From: Siphonodentalium dalli
Taxonomy: Eukaryota > Mollusca > Scaphopoda > Gadilida > Siphonodentaliidae
NCBI GenBank assembly: GCA_032622095.1
Contig: CP136069.1
Span: forward strand, 70,953,319 to 71,017,318
Reading direction: 5' to 3'
Length of the DNA: 64,000 bases
The notes under the pieces were generated by a model, which ran no database searches, was not told the origin of the DNA, and saw only the letters and a list, made by a program, of their open reading frames with translations. Made by a program: the position numbers and the translations under genes. Numbering within the stretch: position 1 is the stretch's first letter; the number at the start of each line of letters is the position of its first letter. This document shows, piece by piece, positions 34,146-45,801 of the stretch.

Positions 34146-34184
34146 GACGGACACCAATATTGAACTTACCTGTATTTTGTGGTA

Positions 34185-34453
34185 TTAAACCCTTCCATGG
34201 CTGGAGCTTCCTGGATTTTTGCGAAATTCGTGTGTCAATGCATTCTCTTATACATGTACATGTGAGTCTCCCGTATAGGGATAATCGCATATATAAGAGA
34301 ACACATTTGCCGAACAATATTTACCTTGACCTTGTAAGCCAATGCATTGTCTTATATGTGCGAGTCTCCCTGTGGAGACTCGCATCTATAAGAGAGTGCA
34401 TTGGCATATGGTTTTCGCACAATTTCCGGAAGCTCCAGTCATGGAAGTGTTAA
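34185..34453. mobile_element. TTAA-flanked foldback element
   Basis: TTAA at 34185-34188 and 34450-34453 flank a 261-bp unit whose ends are inverted: ACCCTTCCATGGCTGGAGC at the left, GCTCCAGTCATGGAAGTG at the right. Pairing continues through GAAGCTTCC-type words and AATGCATTCTCTTAT / ATAAGAGAGTGCATT. Two inner hairpins use TATAAGAGA words. TTAA duplication is typical of piggyBac-type transposition. No protein is encoded. Part of the end (CCATGGCTGGAGCTTCCTGG) also occurs at about 7607. Confidence 0.75.
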
Positions 34454-34617
34454 CTTACTTTGTGATTATATTATTGAGCACGGCGATGGAACATACGTGG
34501 ATTTGGGGTATATACTTACATGTTATTGATATTTGCTTCCGCAATGATAATCTTTTATCACAGGTTCACAGTTCGGTTTATGGGACGCTAATATATATAG
34601 AATATGTATATAGTGTC

Positions 34618-34729
34618 GTCGCTTAAACTTTTTATGTCCGTGAGGGGAATTTGATCATATATTGGGCGAGGGTCTGCCGAGTCCAATAGATGCCAAATCC
34701 CCCGAGCGGACATAAACAGCTTAAGCGAC
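34618..34729. repeat. Foldback, 112 bp
   Basis: GTCGCTTAAACTTTTTATGT at the left pairs with ACATAAACAGCTTAAGCGAC at the right. The loop of about 60 bp contains ATTGGGCGAGGGTCTGCCGA. Confidence 0.65.
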
Positions 34730-35280
34730 AACATTAGCTACATATCTTATTTATCCATCACACAAAACTGGCCTTTTGTGAAGTAAATCTGTCATTTCCC
34801 TCAGTTCCACATTCGTTACTTCGATGACGCCCTTACATTTATTAGGTCAAGCAAACTAATTAGCATTCATGACGTGCAAAAACCGGAGTGCAGCTTAGAG
34901 CGAAAGAGTTCGTTGGGTTTTTTTATAGTTATTCTAAGCTGGCCTTGTACTAATGGTTTATATGTTTTAGAGCGAAAATACACATCCGTTAACCAATTTT
35001 GTATCAATTGCGGTGAATTATGGACGATAAAAACGTCCCAAAATCACAATGACTCCATTTAGGTCGGTTAACGTCCTTAGTTACCTGCGCAATTTGCATA
35101 TGCAATTACGTCATGAAAGTAGTACTAACCTAATAAAGCTACGTTGACCTAATAAAGCTACATTGCCGCAATAAACGTAACGTTTATTAGGCAGGCTTTA
35201 TGTAGGAAATAGAGGTAGTGAGCGGTGGATAAATTCGCATGTGATACCCACATGCTTAGTCTTTATACCCGAAGAATTAG
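34730..35280. other. Non-coding stretch
   Basis: It has a short direct duplication AACCTAATAAAGCTACGTTG / GACCTAATAAAGCTACATTG at about 35128-35166. Nothing else is seen. Confidence 0.35.
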
Positions 35281-35875
35281 TTTGAGGGTCAGTACAACTG
35301 ACTCCTCTTTCGCCGGATACTTCAAGCTGCATGAGGACAAATTTAATTAACATTGGCACCGACCCCTGACAGCTATTGCAGCAATTCAGATTATAATTTA
35401 CGCATAGTGTTTTCTGATTGGAGACAATCCGTTCTTTGCTCTCATAATGGCACCGACCCTGGCATCCACAGTGCACACTCAGCTCAATTTGTTACAATAA
35501 TTGACTTAATTTTATTGAACAATATACCTATACAATTCAAATTTTACTTTGATATTTAGCTTGCTGTAATTATGGATAATACATATCGAATAGTTTGAGG
35601 GCATATGTGTCAGGTTACTCTTCAGACAAGTCGGATACTTCAAGCTGAAGGGGGGGGGGGGCACTAATTGACACCGGCAACTGGCAGTTTAATAACAAGT
35701 ACCTATAATAAGTATTGATTTGACACTATATGCTGCAGGTGCGATCCCTGTCTGCACAATGGCACCGGCGCCTGGCAGCATCAGTGCACATTCAACACAC
35801 ATCCACTGACTATTCACTTTATTGAGGAACATGCATATCCAATACAAAGTTAACTTTACTCTGCGATGACACCCT
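35281..35875. repeat. Tandem duplication, about 313-bp period
   Basis: TTTGAGG...TCGGATACTTCAAGCTG and AATGGCACCG...CTGGCA then CAGTGCACA occur in the same order starting at 35281 and 35594. The second copy has a run of 12 G. Copies differ by indels. Confidence 0.7.
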
Positions 35876-35954
35876 TATAACAATGTATCACATACCACCA
35901 TCGTTTGAAATGATATATCATGATTATATCATGATGTAACAAGACGTTAAAGTA

Positions 35955-36385
35955 ACATGGCGGTTTGTGCTCCAAATTACACATACTATTAATTGCTCTT
36001 GAATTGTTCTCAGTATCGACAGGTCGATACATATCTGAACTACCTTTCTACGAGCATGATGTAACCCAAAAATACGCATTGAAGTAATGAAAAATACAAC
36101 TGTGAATACGGTGTTTGGGTCACAAACACAAAACAGCCATTTGCGCAACCTGGAACAGAAAAGAGTGTTCCGTGGTAGACTATTCCTGAGATGGTAGCAA
36201 TACAGACCGTTTATCTGACTTCTGGCGAAAAGTTTTAACAGGGCTGTGACTTTGGCAAGTGTTTTTTCAGAGCATATGAAGCCGGTATACCAATAGTTCG
36301 TTTATTTATCGAGCTATATCGTATCCGTCGCTCCAAAAATACGTTGAAAACAATTTGGAGGTTCGAATAAGCCATGTCCCTTTAA
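35955..36385. repeat. Repeat B, copy 1
   Basis: It is closely matched by 60320-60760: shared words include CCTTTCTACGAGCAT, GAATACGGTGTTTGGGTC, ACTTTGGCAAGTGTTTTTTC and CAATTTGGAGGTTC. The minus strand of both copies encodes DPNTVFT..VF.IT.MR, but most differences between the copies change the amino acid, so the frame is not under coding constraint. Confidence 0.85.
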
Positions 36386-36920
36386 GTTTTGTGTATAACA
36401 TTTATGACATAAAACTTTGTTTTAATATGATTTGTCATGATATATCATGATTAAAATATGATTAAACACGATGTATCATGCCTGAAGCATGATATTATCA
36501 CCCAAAGCAACATGTTAAATTTGTATATATAATAGGGGTTGGAAAGAGAATCCACAGTCTGTGACCAACACAAAACTGAAGAAAGGATAGATGACTTGGA
36601 AATGATCACAATGTGTAGGTGTATGTAAATGGAAAGACTCACGGGACGTTTTGACCATCATCATCATCAGATGATAGATGGTTGTTTGTTTGCTTGATTA
36701 GTGTTTAACGTTGTTTCAGCTGTCAATCCATAGCACGACGAGGAGAACTTTGATGTGGCAAACTGGAATGGAACATTGTCTAAAAAGTCAAATACGTGAA
36801 TGACTATGATGACGGCATATCGGGTATTGCTCGTTCTGACCATGCAGATGCCGTCATACTATTAATCTCTGATGAATTGCTATACGTGTAGGTTTAACCA
36901 TACAATCATGTTCGGACGGT

Positions 36921-36995
36921 TGCAAGAAATAAGTTGGATACACATTGTTATTAAAATTGAAACGAGTCTCAAGGATATCCAACTTATTTCTTGCA
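36921..36995. repeat. Perfect 20-bp inverted repeat
   Basis: TGCAAGAAATAAGTTGGATA at 36921-36940 and TATCCAACTTATTTCTTGCA at 36976-36995 are exact inverse copies around a 35-bp spacer. Confidence 0.9.
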
Positions 36996-37061
36996 TTCAT
37001 CTCTGAGAAAGACAATACGAATTCCTACATTTTCAACATATCCTCGCGGAATACGCTCATC

Positions 37062-37310
37062 GATCTATAATGTGAAATATGTGCATAATGTGATGATTTG
37101 AATCTGAAATAAGCAGATACTGGACTTGTACCCGTTATTTCGTGAAAACACATGTTAAAGAGCGTACACCTGAAAATTCGTCAATTGGCTTATTAGTGCA
37201 ATTTTCCGCATATAATGTGCTTTGAAGTCGCCTCATTATGAGTCGATAATGTGACTAGACTGTTCTCATCTTCAGCACGTTGTCGACTCAAAATGAGGCG
37301 ATTCTAAGCA
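37062..37310 (-). repeat. Family I foldback repeat, copy 1 (reverse)
   Basis: It is the reverse complement of the copies at 56920 and 62410: AAATAAGCAGATACTGGACT, AAAACACATG-TTAAAGAGCG-TACACCTGAA, then an inner foldback using GTCGCCTCAT / ATGAGGCGATTC around GAGTCGA words. Confidence 0.8.
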
Positions 37311-37454
37311 GATTATCTACCTAAAATAAGTTATATTATAATCAGATAATGAGCTGGTTTTCGGGAGAACAGGCTGACATTTTATATAATCAATATAACG
37401 CAGGTAACATGATAAAACTGACATTCCGGAAAGAGGGCACGTTGGATCTCATCG

Positions 37455-37780
37455 GCGATGCTCCTGGTGAGTTCTCTGGGACCAGCGCCACCTGCACCTG
37501 TCAATCCACCAAATCCGGATGCGTTTCACTACCTGTCAGTGATACCACCAAGAGACATGAATGTGAGGCACACAAAGCCATGCAGAATATGTCTTGTGTG
37601 TAGTTTTCTTAATGAGCGAAAATCACATAAGACCAACTCATTTGTGTTCATGTGGAACAGAAGTGACGGCGTCTCATTTCTATTGCATTGTCCGCTATAC
37701 CAGAGGTAACGAAACGAATTCTTCTTTTAGAAATGTGACTCTCGAGTCTGCGCTGAAGGAACAACTCCAAAACGCTTAAG
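37455..37780 (+). pseudogene. Transposon-protein remnant (Cys-rich), uncertain family
   Basis: One frame reads FHYLSVIPPRDMN then HTKPCRICLVC, reminiscent of the start of the C-terminal cysteine domain of piggyBac transposases (H..S.IPP...P.RC.VC). After a frameshift near 37600 another frame reads HLCSCGTEVTASHFYC, which looks more like the zinc-knuckle end of LINE ORF2 proteins (CxCGxE..xxH). The piece is short, frameshifted and could join two fragments. Family assignment is weak. Confidence 0.35.
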
Positions 37781-38079
37781 TAAAAACATCTCATCTAAAA
37801 TAATTTTTTAACAATGACAGAACGTTTTTTTTAACTAAATCAAGTGCATCGCCCAGAGTATCCCACGCCGAGGTAGCTTCTCGCTGGGGAACATTAATAT
37901 TATGATTTGGATTAACTGGTTGAGATATGTAGTCCACGAGCCAGGACCGAGCATGGTACCATTTTGGTGGGCAAATTCTATCAACATTTTTCTCAAAGCT
38001 TATAAGCTGAAATTTATCTTAGGGCTGGGGCGCACGGTGGCAGTGTAGCTTAGTGTGCAAAATTTGTGTTTCCATAAAG

Positions 38080-38787
38080 CCCCTGTCACACTCAGGCCGG
38101 CGCTCTCATTGCGCTGCAAAAGTATCAAAGCGCCCACCTAAACGCACTAAGGTCTCCAAGAACCGATTGGTGACGCAGTGGACACTGGCTACAACGGGCG
38201 AGGATCTCCATGGTCGCCCATAGGTGCCAGAGCGCCGCGCTTGTTTTATGCATACACAAAACAAGCGCAGAGGCTCGGCGTTCTGACCAGGACGTATTAC
38301 TGTCGCCGTGACAGCGCAAAGCAAAGCGCCAAGCGAGCGACGTGAGCGTTATGTGGACGTAGCAAGAGCGCATATTAGCTTCTCGTGGTCGCAGCAAGGA
38401 CTTAATATTGTCTTTTGCGACTACAGTAAGCTAAAGCAAATTCTCACTACGCACGCGAAACGAGAAACTCCCCCACCAGTTATACATGCGGCGCGCGTGA
38501 CAACATAAAAACTGACTATGACTGGAGAACGCAGGAGGCGCTATCTATACTCTCCGCGCCCGCGCAGAGAACGTTTTGCGAACTTATTGAGAACGTACTA
38601 GCATCACAATGACAGCGACTTGAACGCACTAAGAGCGTGAGATTTGACAAAGTAGGAACGCAATAGGAGCATACTTTGTTTTTAAAGTTTGACAATTTTC
38701 GACAGTTTTCGGCGCTCCTCCTGCGTGTTACTCATATGTTGGTACTTTTGCAGCGCAGTGAGAGCGCCGGCCTGAGTGTGACAGGGG
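38080..38787. mobile_element. TIR DNA transposon, 708 bp, non-autonomous
   Basis: CCCCTGTCACACTCAGGCCG then GCGCTCTCATTGCGCTGCAA at the left is the inverse of the right end (TTGCAGCGCAGTGAGAGCGC then CGGCCTGAGTGTGACAGGGG). The terminal inverted repeats are about 45 bp with one or two mismatches. The inside is CpG- and GC-rich compared with its surroundings, and no transposase frame is credible. The flanks (CATAAAG and TTTAACA) show no clear target duplication. The near-identity of the ends suggests recent activity of the family. Confidence 0.85.
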
Positions 38788-38936
38788 TTTAACAGAGGGT
38801 GTTTTTGGCCAGTGTAAAAAATATGACTATAATTGTCTACAACTAGAACGTTTAATGCAGTAACTCTGTCTTTGCATTGTTATGGGTTGATACCCTTGGT
38901 GGGCTTTCTTTTGGCATGAGAGATTTCATCTATATA

Positions 38937-39160
38937 GGTCAAGGTCATACACAAAGGTCAAGGTCATTCACCAAAATATAAGTTATTTTCATTTCATTTG
39001 AATACGTTAACTTTGCTCGTAAATAATCTGTAGCGTATGTGCTACATGGAGAACTGCATTATTATTGAAACCGACATGTCAGTCATGATTTATAGGCCTT
39101 AAACTTGGTGACCATTTTCCAAAATGGGTCAAAATAAGTTATTTCCCCAATATATCATGG
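38937..39160 (+). repeat. AGGTCAAGGTCA-bearing interspersed repeat (family J), copy 1
   Basis: TCAAGGTCATACACAAAGG then TCAAGGTCATTC starts a block that continues with CCATTTTCCAAAATGG. The same block lies in reverse at about 48810-49060 (GGTCAATGACCTTGACCTT, TTTTGGAAAATGG). The spread of this repeat carries paired AGGTCA half-sites. Confidence 0.55.
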
Positions 39161-41394
39161 TTCTGTGTAGTCCAGGCGATTGGTGCATGGAAATGTAAGA
39201 ATTACACAAATTATGATAAAAGCATGAAACTTGCAACATATGTTCCTTGGACCTTACTGATCATTTTCAGATATAGACCTCCAATCGAGATTTGGCCCTG
39301 CTTAGTAACGGTTGCTAGGCAACTACCCGAAAGTATAAAATGCTCATATAAGGAGGCAGTACAGTATTTTAATCAACTTTAGTTCTTTTGAATTGCATAT
39401 TTGAGGTATATTTGTGACATAGGATGAATTACACAGACTTATGACGTTGTTTCCTATCATAATGTCCATCACAACCGTTGCTATGCAGCTACCCAGACAG
39501 TAAAATGTATAATCCGCACTCTTCTGGATGGCATTTTGGGACCAGCATAGATGGTAGATTTGTCTGAAATACATTTTACATATGCTAATACATCACATAG
39601 TGTATATTATATAGAGATGGATAGTTTCTGCGGTTGGAATGTGTCATTGCGATCGTTCGTAAGAGACCAACCCATATTTTTAAATTTCAAAAGCATCAAT
39701 GATCATAACGCAAGTTGTGGCTGATGAACAAAATTGACTATTCTGCCTTATATACATTGAATACTAACATTTATGATGCATCTTGATTAATTGTTACTAT
39801 TTTAACCACTGACATAATAGAATTATTGGATTTGTATATCACAGATTTGACATCAAAATCGGCAAAATTTCCACTTTTCAGGTTTGGACCATTTTTTCAA
39901 GTAAAATGGAACTATCGTTGGTATCAATGGTGTTTATCGTTTCACTAGGGGATTTCCCGTCTAAAATGATGGGTAAATAAATGTCCTTTGTTACTTACTG
40001 GTATTCGCGTGCATGATCAGAATCTTATTTATATTAGAAATGGAATGGCTAATATTATGCTTCTCGTGTCACGGCATGGCGGCGTGGGAACACTGTATTT
40101 CACTAAGAAATGTATTGACCACCCCCGTTTCAGCAGGTATGCATGCATGGGTGAAACCAGTTTGCTCTAAGGCGGATTTTGCAGCTGATAGCAATGGCAT
40201 AATTGATGCGGTGAGCACAGAAGATGGGTGGGTATCCAATAGCATGGGCGCCTCACACACCAACACCTTCAGAATTCCTCATGACAAAGAGTATGAATAA
40301 TTAACTTTCATTTCCTTATTTAAGCTATATAATCGAACCACTGCACGGGTAGTTCGTGTGCGACATATTGATATACTTTGCAGGTATTGTCTAAGTGGAT
40401 TAGTGCCAACAGTTTAGTACGAAAGGTTCTGGTCCTCTGGACGCCTACCAATTCTTCAGTTCGAGGGTATTCGGGGCACAACATTAATATTTAAAATAGC
40501 ACCCAGTTCTAACGATGATTGAACGTTCGACTCTACAACCCATGCAATTCCACGACAAAATCAACGCCCTTACTTATATTCACACTCAACAAGATGACAA
40601 ATTAATTTTGCGCCCTTTTCCAATGTTATGGTAGAACGCTTGGCAGTTTCATATGTACAGTAGCAAAGCAAGTGTGGGTTTGTGTGTGACCTCATATGAC
40701 GTCATTTCGACATAGTTTACGTCATAAGAAATAGTGTCTACTTGAGTGCAAATACGGCGTTAGTGGACCATGTTCGATCTCGTGCATTCGTTGATCAATC
40801 GGCGTGAAAGTTGGTGAGTCATCGTCTACGACACAATGTAGGCAGTGGTCCAAATTTGGGCTAAGTTGGATGCATGGTTGAAAAGTGATAAACGCGCCAA
40901 AAGCGTGACCGAGTTATACACACACATTGACACACACAGACGACGGGTTTTGTATATAATATTCTGTCTTAAATATGTCAGACTGATGTGTTTTGTAGAC
41001 AAAATAACTCAAGATGGCTTACAAAATAGAAACAAACAAAAAAAGTTGATTTTCATAATATATCCAAACATTATTCTCTGCTCCGAAAATGTAGCAAATT
41101 GTGACACTGTTGGTTATTAACCATGTTACTTTATCAACTTACAACTAAAATTAATGATCTATTCTGGTTGTCTCATATGAGATGTGAAAAAATAATTTTA
41201 AAGGATGCAGTGTGGAATTTTGCCAAAAACGTCTCGGGCCATGTTTTGAACGGAAATGCGCACAAACGGAACTGAGCGAAACCATATTATTTGGCTACTG
41301 TCGCACATTAGCATCAACATTGATTGACTTAATACATGGTTTATATCGAAATGGCAGCCAAGGAGTGACTGTTTATGTAAGGTGAATAGTTGTA
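39161..41394. other. Mostly non-coding stretch
   Basis: At 39240-39560 phrases such as GGTTGCTAGGCAACTACC and CCGTTGCTATGCAGCTACCC form a diverged tandem pair about 180 bp apart. A plus-strand frame at 40013-40300 starts with a hydrophobic stretch but lacks a splice donor. 40800-40960 has mollusc-repeat phrases (GTTATACACACACATTGACA). No gene is supported. Confidence 0.3.
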
Positions 41395-41899
41395 CTAGGA
41401 GTGATGGGTGGAGTCCACAGTGAGATTATAAAAATACATGTATAAGGAGTGGTCATGTACGAGGTGAATATGTATACATGGAGTGGCTATATGGTAATTG
41501 AAGTGGTGTATGTGTAACACAAAATTTAATGTCGCTTCACAGTTATCTGTGTTGTTTATGTATATATGGAGTGACTGTGTGGTCATGTCTGGGATGCACA
41601 TGTGTACCTTGGGTGGCTGTATTGTCATGGCTGGGGTATATGTATACATATGTTGGCTGTATGATCACGGGTGGGGTGTATGGATAAATATGGCAATGTG
41701 TATAGGTGTACATGGAATGACTGTATTGTCATGAATGTTGAAGTGTATATGCATACCTGTACAGCTGGTTGGTCATTGGCTGGCGTGTGAGTATATATGA
41801 AGTGCCATTGTGGTATGGATATATATGGCATGTCTATGATTTTTTCTGTTACTGATATATTGTCATTGGTGGGTGTATATGTATACAGGGAGTAGATGT
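41395..41899. repeat. Degenerate GTGTATATGTATAC minisatellite, left part
   Basis: Imperfect units built of GTATATGTATACATG, GAGTGACTGTATGG and TCATGGGTGGGGTG repeat every 50-65 bp. The same field resumes at 44484 after the LINE insertion and runs to about 46440. Many short frames with Tyr/Met/Val on one strand and His/Thr/Ile on the other are artefacts. Confidence 0.75.
41890..41899. repeat. Target-site duplication, left
   Basis: GAGTAGATGT, identical to 44474-44483, directly before the first base of the truncated LINE. Confidence 0.9.
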
Positions 41900-44126
41900 C
41901 AACACATGGCAAAAATATAAGCAATGTCGAAATAAAGTAAATAACATGAAAAAGTTCGCGAAATCGAAATTTGATGAAATATTGGAAGACCGCATGAAAG
42001 AATCATCATCTCCCCGCGAATTCTGGCAACTAATGAATTACCTACTATGTAAAAAGAAAACAACGAATGTTCCACCCATATACTGCTCGAATGCCCATAT
42101 AAATACCATAAACGTAAATGGAACCGTGTACGCGACTGATGATCTTGACAAGGCTAACATATTAAACCAGAGCTTCATTTCTAACTCATCAATAAACGAC
42201 TCAAACCACAGTTTACCTGTGTTCAATTCTCGTTGTAACAACACGATGGAGGACTTTGAGTTCACCGAAGATGAAATAATTTTGGCAATTAAATCACTTA
42301 AATTAAACAAAGCCCATGGCTACGATGGAATTAGTGCAAAAATGCTCCTAGCTACCGCAGAATCAATTGCTCGTCCATTAGTTTTAATCTTCAGAAAATC
42401 TCTTGATAGCATGACATTTCCATCTGTATGGAAAAAGGCTAATATTGTCCCCATCTTTAAAAAAGACGACCCCGCTGATAGCAAGAACTATCGTCCTATT
42501 TCCCTTCTACCCTGCTTGGGAAAAATATTTGAGAAAGTTGTATTAAAACAGATCAGGGATTTCTTTAAAAAAAACGAACTACTATTCTTACGTCAATCGG
42601 GTTTCATGCCAGGGCAAAGCACTTATCATCAACTCATAGATCTATACAATCACCTGTGTCAATCTCTCGACAATGGACTGTATACATGTTCTATTTTTTG
42701 TGATATATCAAAGGCATTCGAGAGAGTTTGGCACAGGGGACTAATACATAAACTTTCAAGTTATGGAGTTCATGGTAACTCTTTGAAATGGCTAGGAGAC
42801 TATCTAAATAACCGACAGCAGCGCGTATTAGTTAACAACAGCTTTTCTAGCTATGAGATCATCCCAGCGGGCGTGCCACAAGGCTCAATCCTAGGCCCTT
42901 TTCTATTTTTGGTTTACATCAATGATCTAGCAGACAACATCTGTTCTGTTACGAGAATGTACGCTGACGACACTTGCATTACTAACGAGCACCACGACCT
43001 AAATGAATTGGCGCAAACCATGAACAATGATCTTGAAAACATATCAAGATGGTCAAACAATTGGCTAGTCAATTTTAATCCCTCAAAAACGATGGGCATG
43101 TCGTACTCTTTGACTGGCACATCCGGCGATACTCCTAATTTAACCTTTAATAATGATACTATATCCTTTGTTGAGACACATAAACACCTCGGTCTTGAAC
43201 TCCAATCAAATATGTCATGGAACAATCATATCAATGCAACTATTAAAAGAATAGCCTCGCGTTTATCACAACTAAGAAGATTTAAATACCAGCTCGATAG
43301 GAAGACCCTAGAAAACATATATAAAACATATATTTTACCATTATACGATTATGCCGATGTAGTATGGGCAAATGCACCTAAATATCAAATGGATAAACTT
43401 GAACGGTTACACATTGATGCAGCCAGAATAGTCAGTGGACTCACACGATCAGTCTCTGATATAAACACAATGAAAGAAGTAGGCTGGCCCCCACTGAGGA
43501 GGAGTCGTGAATTACACAAATTACAAACTATGTACAACATTATCAATCGGAATGCCCCTATTTATCTCACAAACATATTACCACCCAGAATAGCTGACAT
43601 ATCAGAGTATGAATTCAGATATCCCGAATTTTTTTACACATATTTCAGTAACACTGAGAATTACAAAAAGTCATTTTTCCCTTCAACCATAAAAGCGTGG
43701 AATGACATGCCGTCCGTAATAACAGATGCCCCCACAATTTCAGATTTCAAAACGTATCTTAGAATAATTGACCCCGTCACTAGACCCCCGAGGTATTTCT
43801 ACACGGGACGCAGGCAATGTAACGTACTTCGCGCAAAATTACGGAACTATTGCAGTGATCTAAAGTCTGATAAATTCCAAAACTACATATCTGACAGCAC
43901 ACGTTGCGCATGCGGCAACCAATGCGAAGATGCATATCATTACCTTTTCATGTGTTCCCTGTACCAATCAGAACGAATAGAAATGTATCATTCGCTACAC
44001 AGAGAAGGACTCAAATTAACACATATGAATGATTTACTTTCTGGCATCCAAAACATAGATATAAAACAAAATGTGAAATTGTTCAAAATAGTACAACATT
44101 TTATTACGGAAACTAAACGTTTCTGA
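41900..44126 (+). CDS. LINE ORF2 protein: reverse transcriptase (5'-truncated)
   Basis: The frame has no internal stop and stays open upstream of the first Met (41946) to the 5' junction at 41900 (NTWQKYKQCRNKVNN precedes it), as expected for an internal slice of a longer ORF2. Counting from the Met: a linker at residues 1-160, then reverse transcriptase with FKKDDPADSKNYRPIS (171-186), SGFMPGQST (218-226), FCDISKAF (251-258, first catalytic Asp 253), GVPQGSILGP (309-318) and YADD (339-342, catalytic Asp pair). After it come WNDMP and a terminal CACGNQCEDAYHYLFMC knuckle typical of this LINE group. The endonuclease domain is missing. It would copy element RNA at the nick. Alone it cannot cut DNA. 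Jockey/CR1 superfamily is my best placement; the exact clade is not determinable by eye. Confidence 0.9.
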
Positions 44127-44473
44127 CAAATGATATTAACTTAATTAATAAGTAGGACATAAATATGTTTATTGTTGTTTATTGCTTTTTTCGACCTGGT
44201 ACTTGCTCGGCCATAACAATGTTTTAAATAAACACAATCGACGCTGGCACCCCCACCAACTTACATCATCCTTTCCTAACGATCCGCAAGATCATCCTTC
44301 ACCAGTCACCATTCTCTCACATTCCACACAGCTGTAAATAAGTTACTTATTGTGCCACTTTGTCAATTATGTAATTGTGTAACAATGTATACTGGAGAGG
44401 GGCTCATTAAGTTATGTAACTTGTGCCCCAATCCACTTTGTATTATTACAAATAAAATATGTTTAAAGTAAAA
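41900..44473 (+). mobile_element. 5'-truncated LINE (Jockey/CR1-like)
   Basis: The insertion is bounded by an exact 10-bp target duplication, GAGTAGATGT at 41890-41899 and 44474-44483, placed within a continuous minisatellite. The element begins inside ORF2 (the frame is open to the very first base) and so lacks the 5' UTR, any ORF1 and the endonuclease. The 3' UTR is 347 bp and ends AATAAAATATGTTTAAAGTA. 5' truncation with a target duplication is the usual signature of target-primed reverse transcription. The intact long frame suggests a young insertion. Confidence 0.9.
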
Positions 44474-44483
44474 GAGTAGATGT
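44474..44483. repeat. Target-site duplication, right
   Basis: GAGTAGATGT follows the A-rich 3' end of the LINE. The minisatellite resumes directly after it. Confidence 0.9.
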
Positions 44484-45070
44484 ATGATCACGGCTGGTGT
44501 TTATGAGTATACATCGAGTGGCTGAATTGTCATGGGTGGTGTGTATAAGCAAATCTGGAGTGTACAAATGGCCATGTGTTAGGGGTATTGGTATATACAT
44601 TCAATGGTAGGTGTATATGTACACATGGAGTGAATCTATGGACAAGTGTGGGGTGTATATGTATATCGTGAGTGGCTACATAGCCATGTGTATGACAAAT
44701 ATGTATACAGGGAGTGACCATATCCATATGGCCAATGGTGGAGTGAATATGTACCCAAGGTGTGACTGTGTGTCCACAACTGTGGTGTATGCATATACAG
44801 GGTATGGCTGAATTATCATGGGTAATCTGAAAATGCAAGTATGGAGTGCATGGATGGCCGTGTTTACAGGGTATAATAATATATTGAAAGCCTGTATCAC
44901 CACGGGTGTGGCGAATAGGTAGATGTATACAGGGAGTGACCGTATGGCCAAATTGTGGAGTGAATAGGTATACACGGAGTAACTGTACGGTGATACGTTT
45001 GATATCTGACTGTCATGGGTGAGGTGTATATTCAAGCCTGGAGTGTGTGAATGGCCGAGTGTGCGGGGTA

Positions 45071-45472
45071 TCTAATATATATTTTGGGACTTCTGTTTGT
45101 CTGTTTGTCTGTTAGCTATGGCCGGGAAAACTGCCGGACGGATTGAGCCCAAACTTCCTATATAAGGGTAAAATCCCAGATGAAGTGTCATCGCACCGCT
45201 TCCGATAACGTCAGAGCACTCATTCTCCATTCCCCCGCCACCGCAATGGGAATTCATGGGTTAATCGCGTGCTAGTTAAAGAGCGTTCGTACCGCAGTGT
45301 CGTTGATAAAGAGCGTGTCTGTGTCTAGACATGGGCGTGTTGTGTGTGTGTACATACAGGTCTGTCCTCGTACTTAGGGGTTCCTAGGAATGGGGGAGAT
45401 TTTCATCGGGTCAGTTTTCCGCCCGATGTGACCTTCACCTTGAAACGGGTACCCACAAATGATCTAATATAT
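45071..45472 (+). mobile_element. Helitron-like element, 5' unit of a pair
   Basis: It starts TCTAATATATATTTTGGGAC after GGGGTA, with a CTGTTTGTCTGTTTG tract and C/D-type body words (GGACGGATTGAGCCCAAAC, TCATTCTCCATTC). It contains AAAGAGCGT words at 45278 and 45308 and the TTCCTAGGAATGGGGGAGAT block found in element E. It has no 3' end of its own; the next TC start follows at 45473. Confidence 0.65.
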
Positions 45473-45801
45473 ATTTTGGGACTTCTGTCTGTTTGTTTGT
45501 CTGTTAGCTATGGCCGGGAAAACTGGACGGATTTCGACGAAATTTGATACCTACGGTTAATTTTGTCTGGGGAGTGTTTTGCATGGGTAAAATCGTGACA
45601 CCGACCTGACCTTGACCTTAAAAATGGTCAATTCAAGGTCAAATCGGGTAAAACTGGCGGATTTCGACGAAATTTGATACATAGGGTTACTTTTGTCCGG
45701 GGAGTGTTTTGGACGGGTCAAATAGTAACTCCGACCTGACCTGGACCTTCAAAATGGTCAATTCAAGGTCAACGCCCGGACGAAGTCGGGTCACCTGCTA
45801 G
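45473..45801 (+). mobile_element. Helitron-like element, 3' unit of a pair
   Basis: It starts TCTAATATATATTTTGGGAC, has two core units of about 130 bp (GGATTTCGACGAAATTTGAT, GACCTGACCTTGACC, GGTCAATTCAAGGTCAA) and ends with hairpin CCCGGACGAAGTCGGG, then TCACCTG and CTAG at 45798-45801, followed by T. The flanks GGGGTA and TTGGTATATATAG are continuous in a neighbouring minisatellite unit at about 46028-46046, giving an exact empty site without target duplication. Confidence 0.8.

Noticed and set aside
35924-36148. Minus-strand frame conserved between repeat B copies (DPNTVFT...)
   Set aside because: Base differences between the two copies mostly change the amino acid and one copy has an early stop, so no coding constraint.
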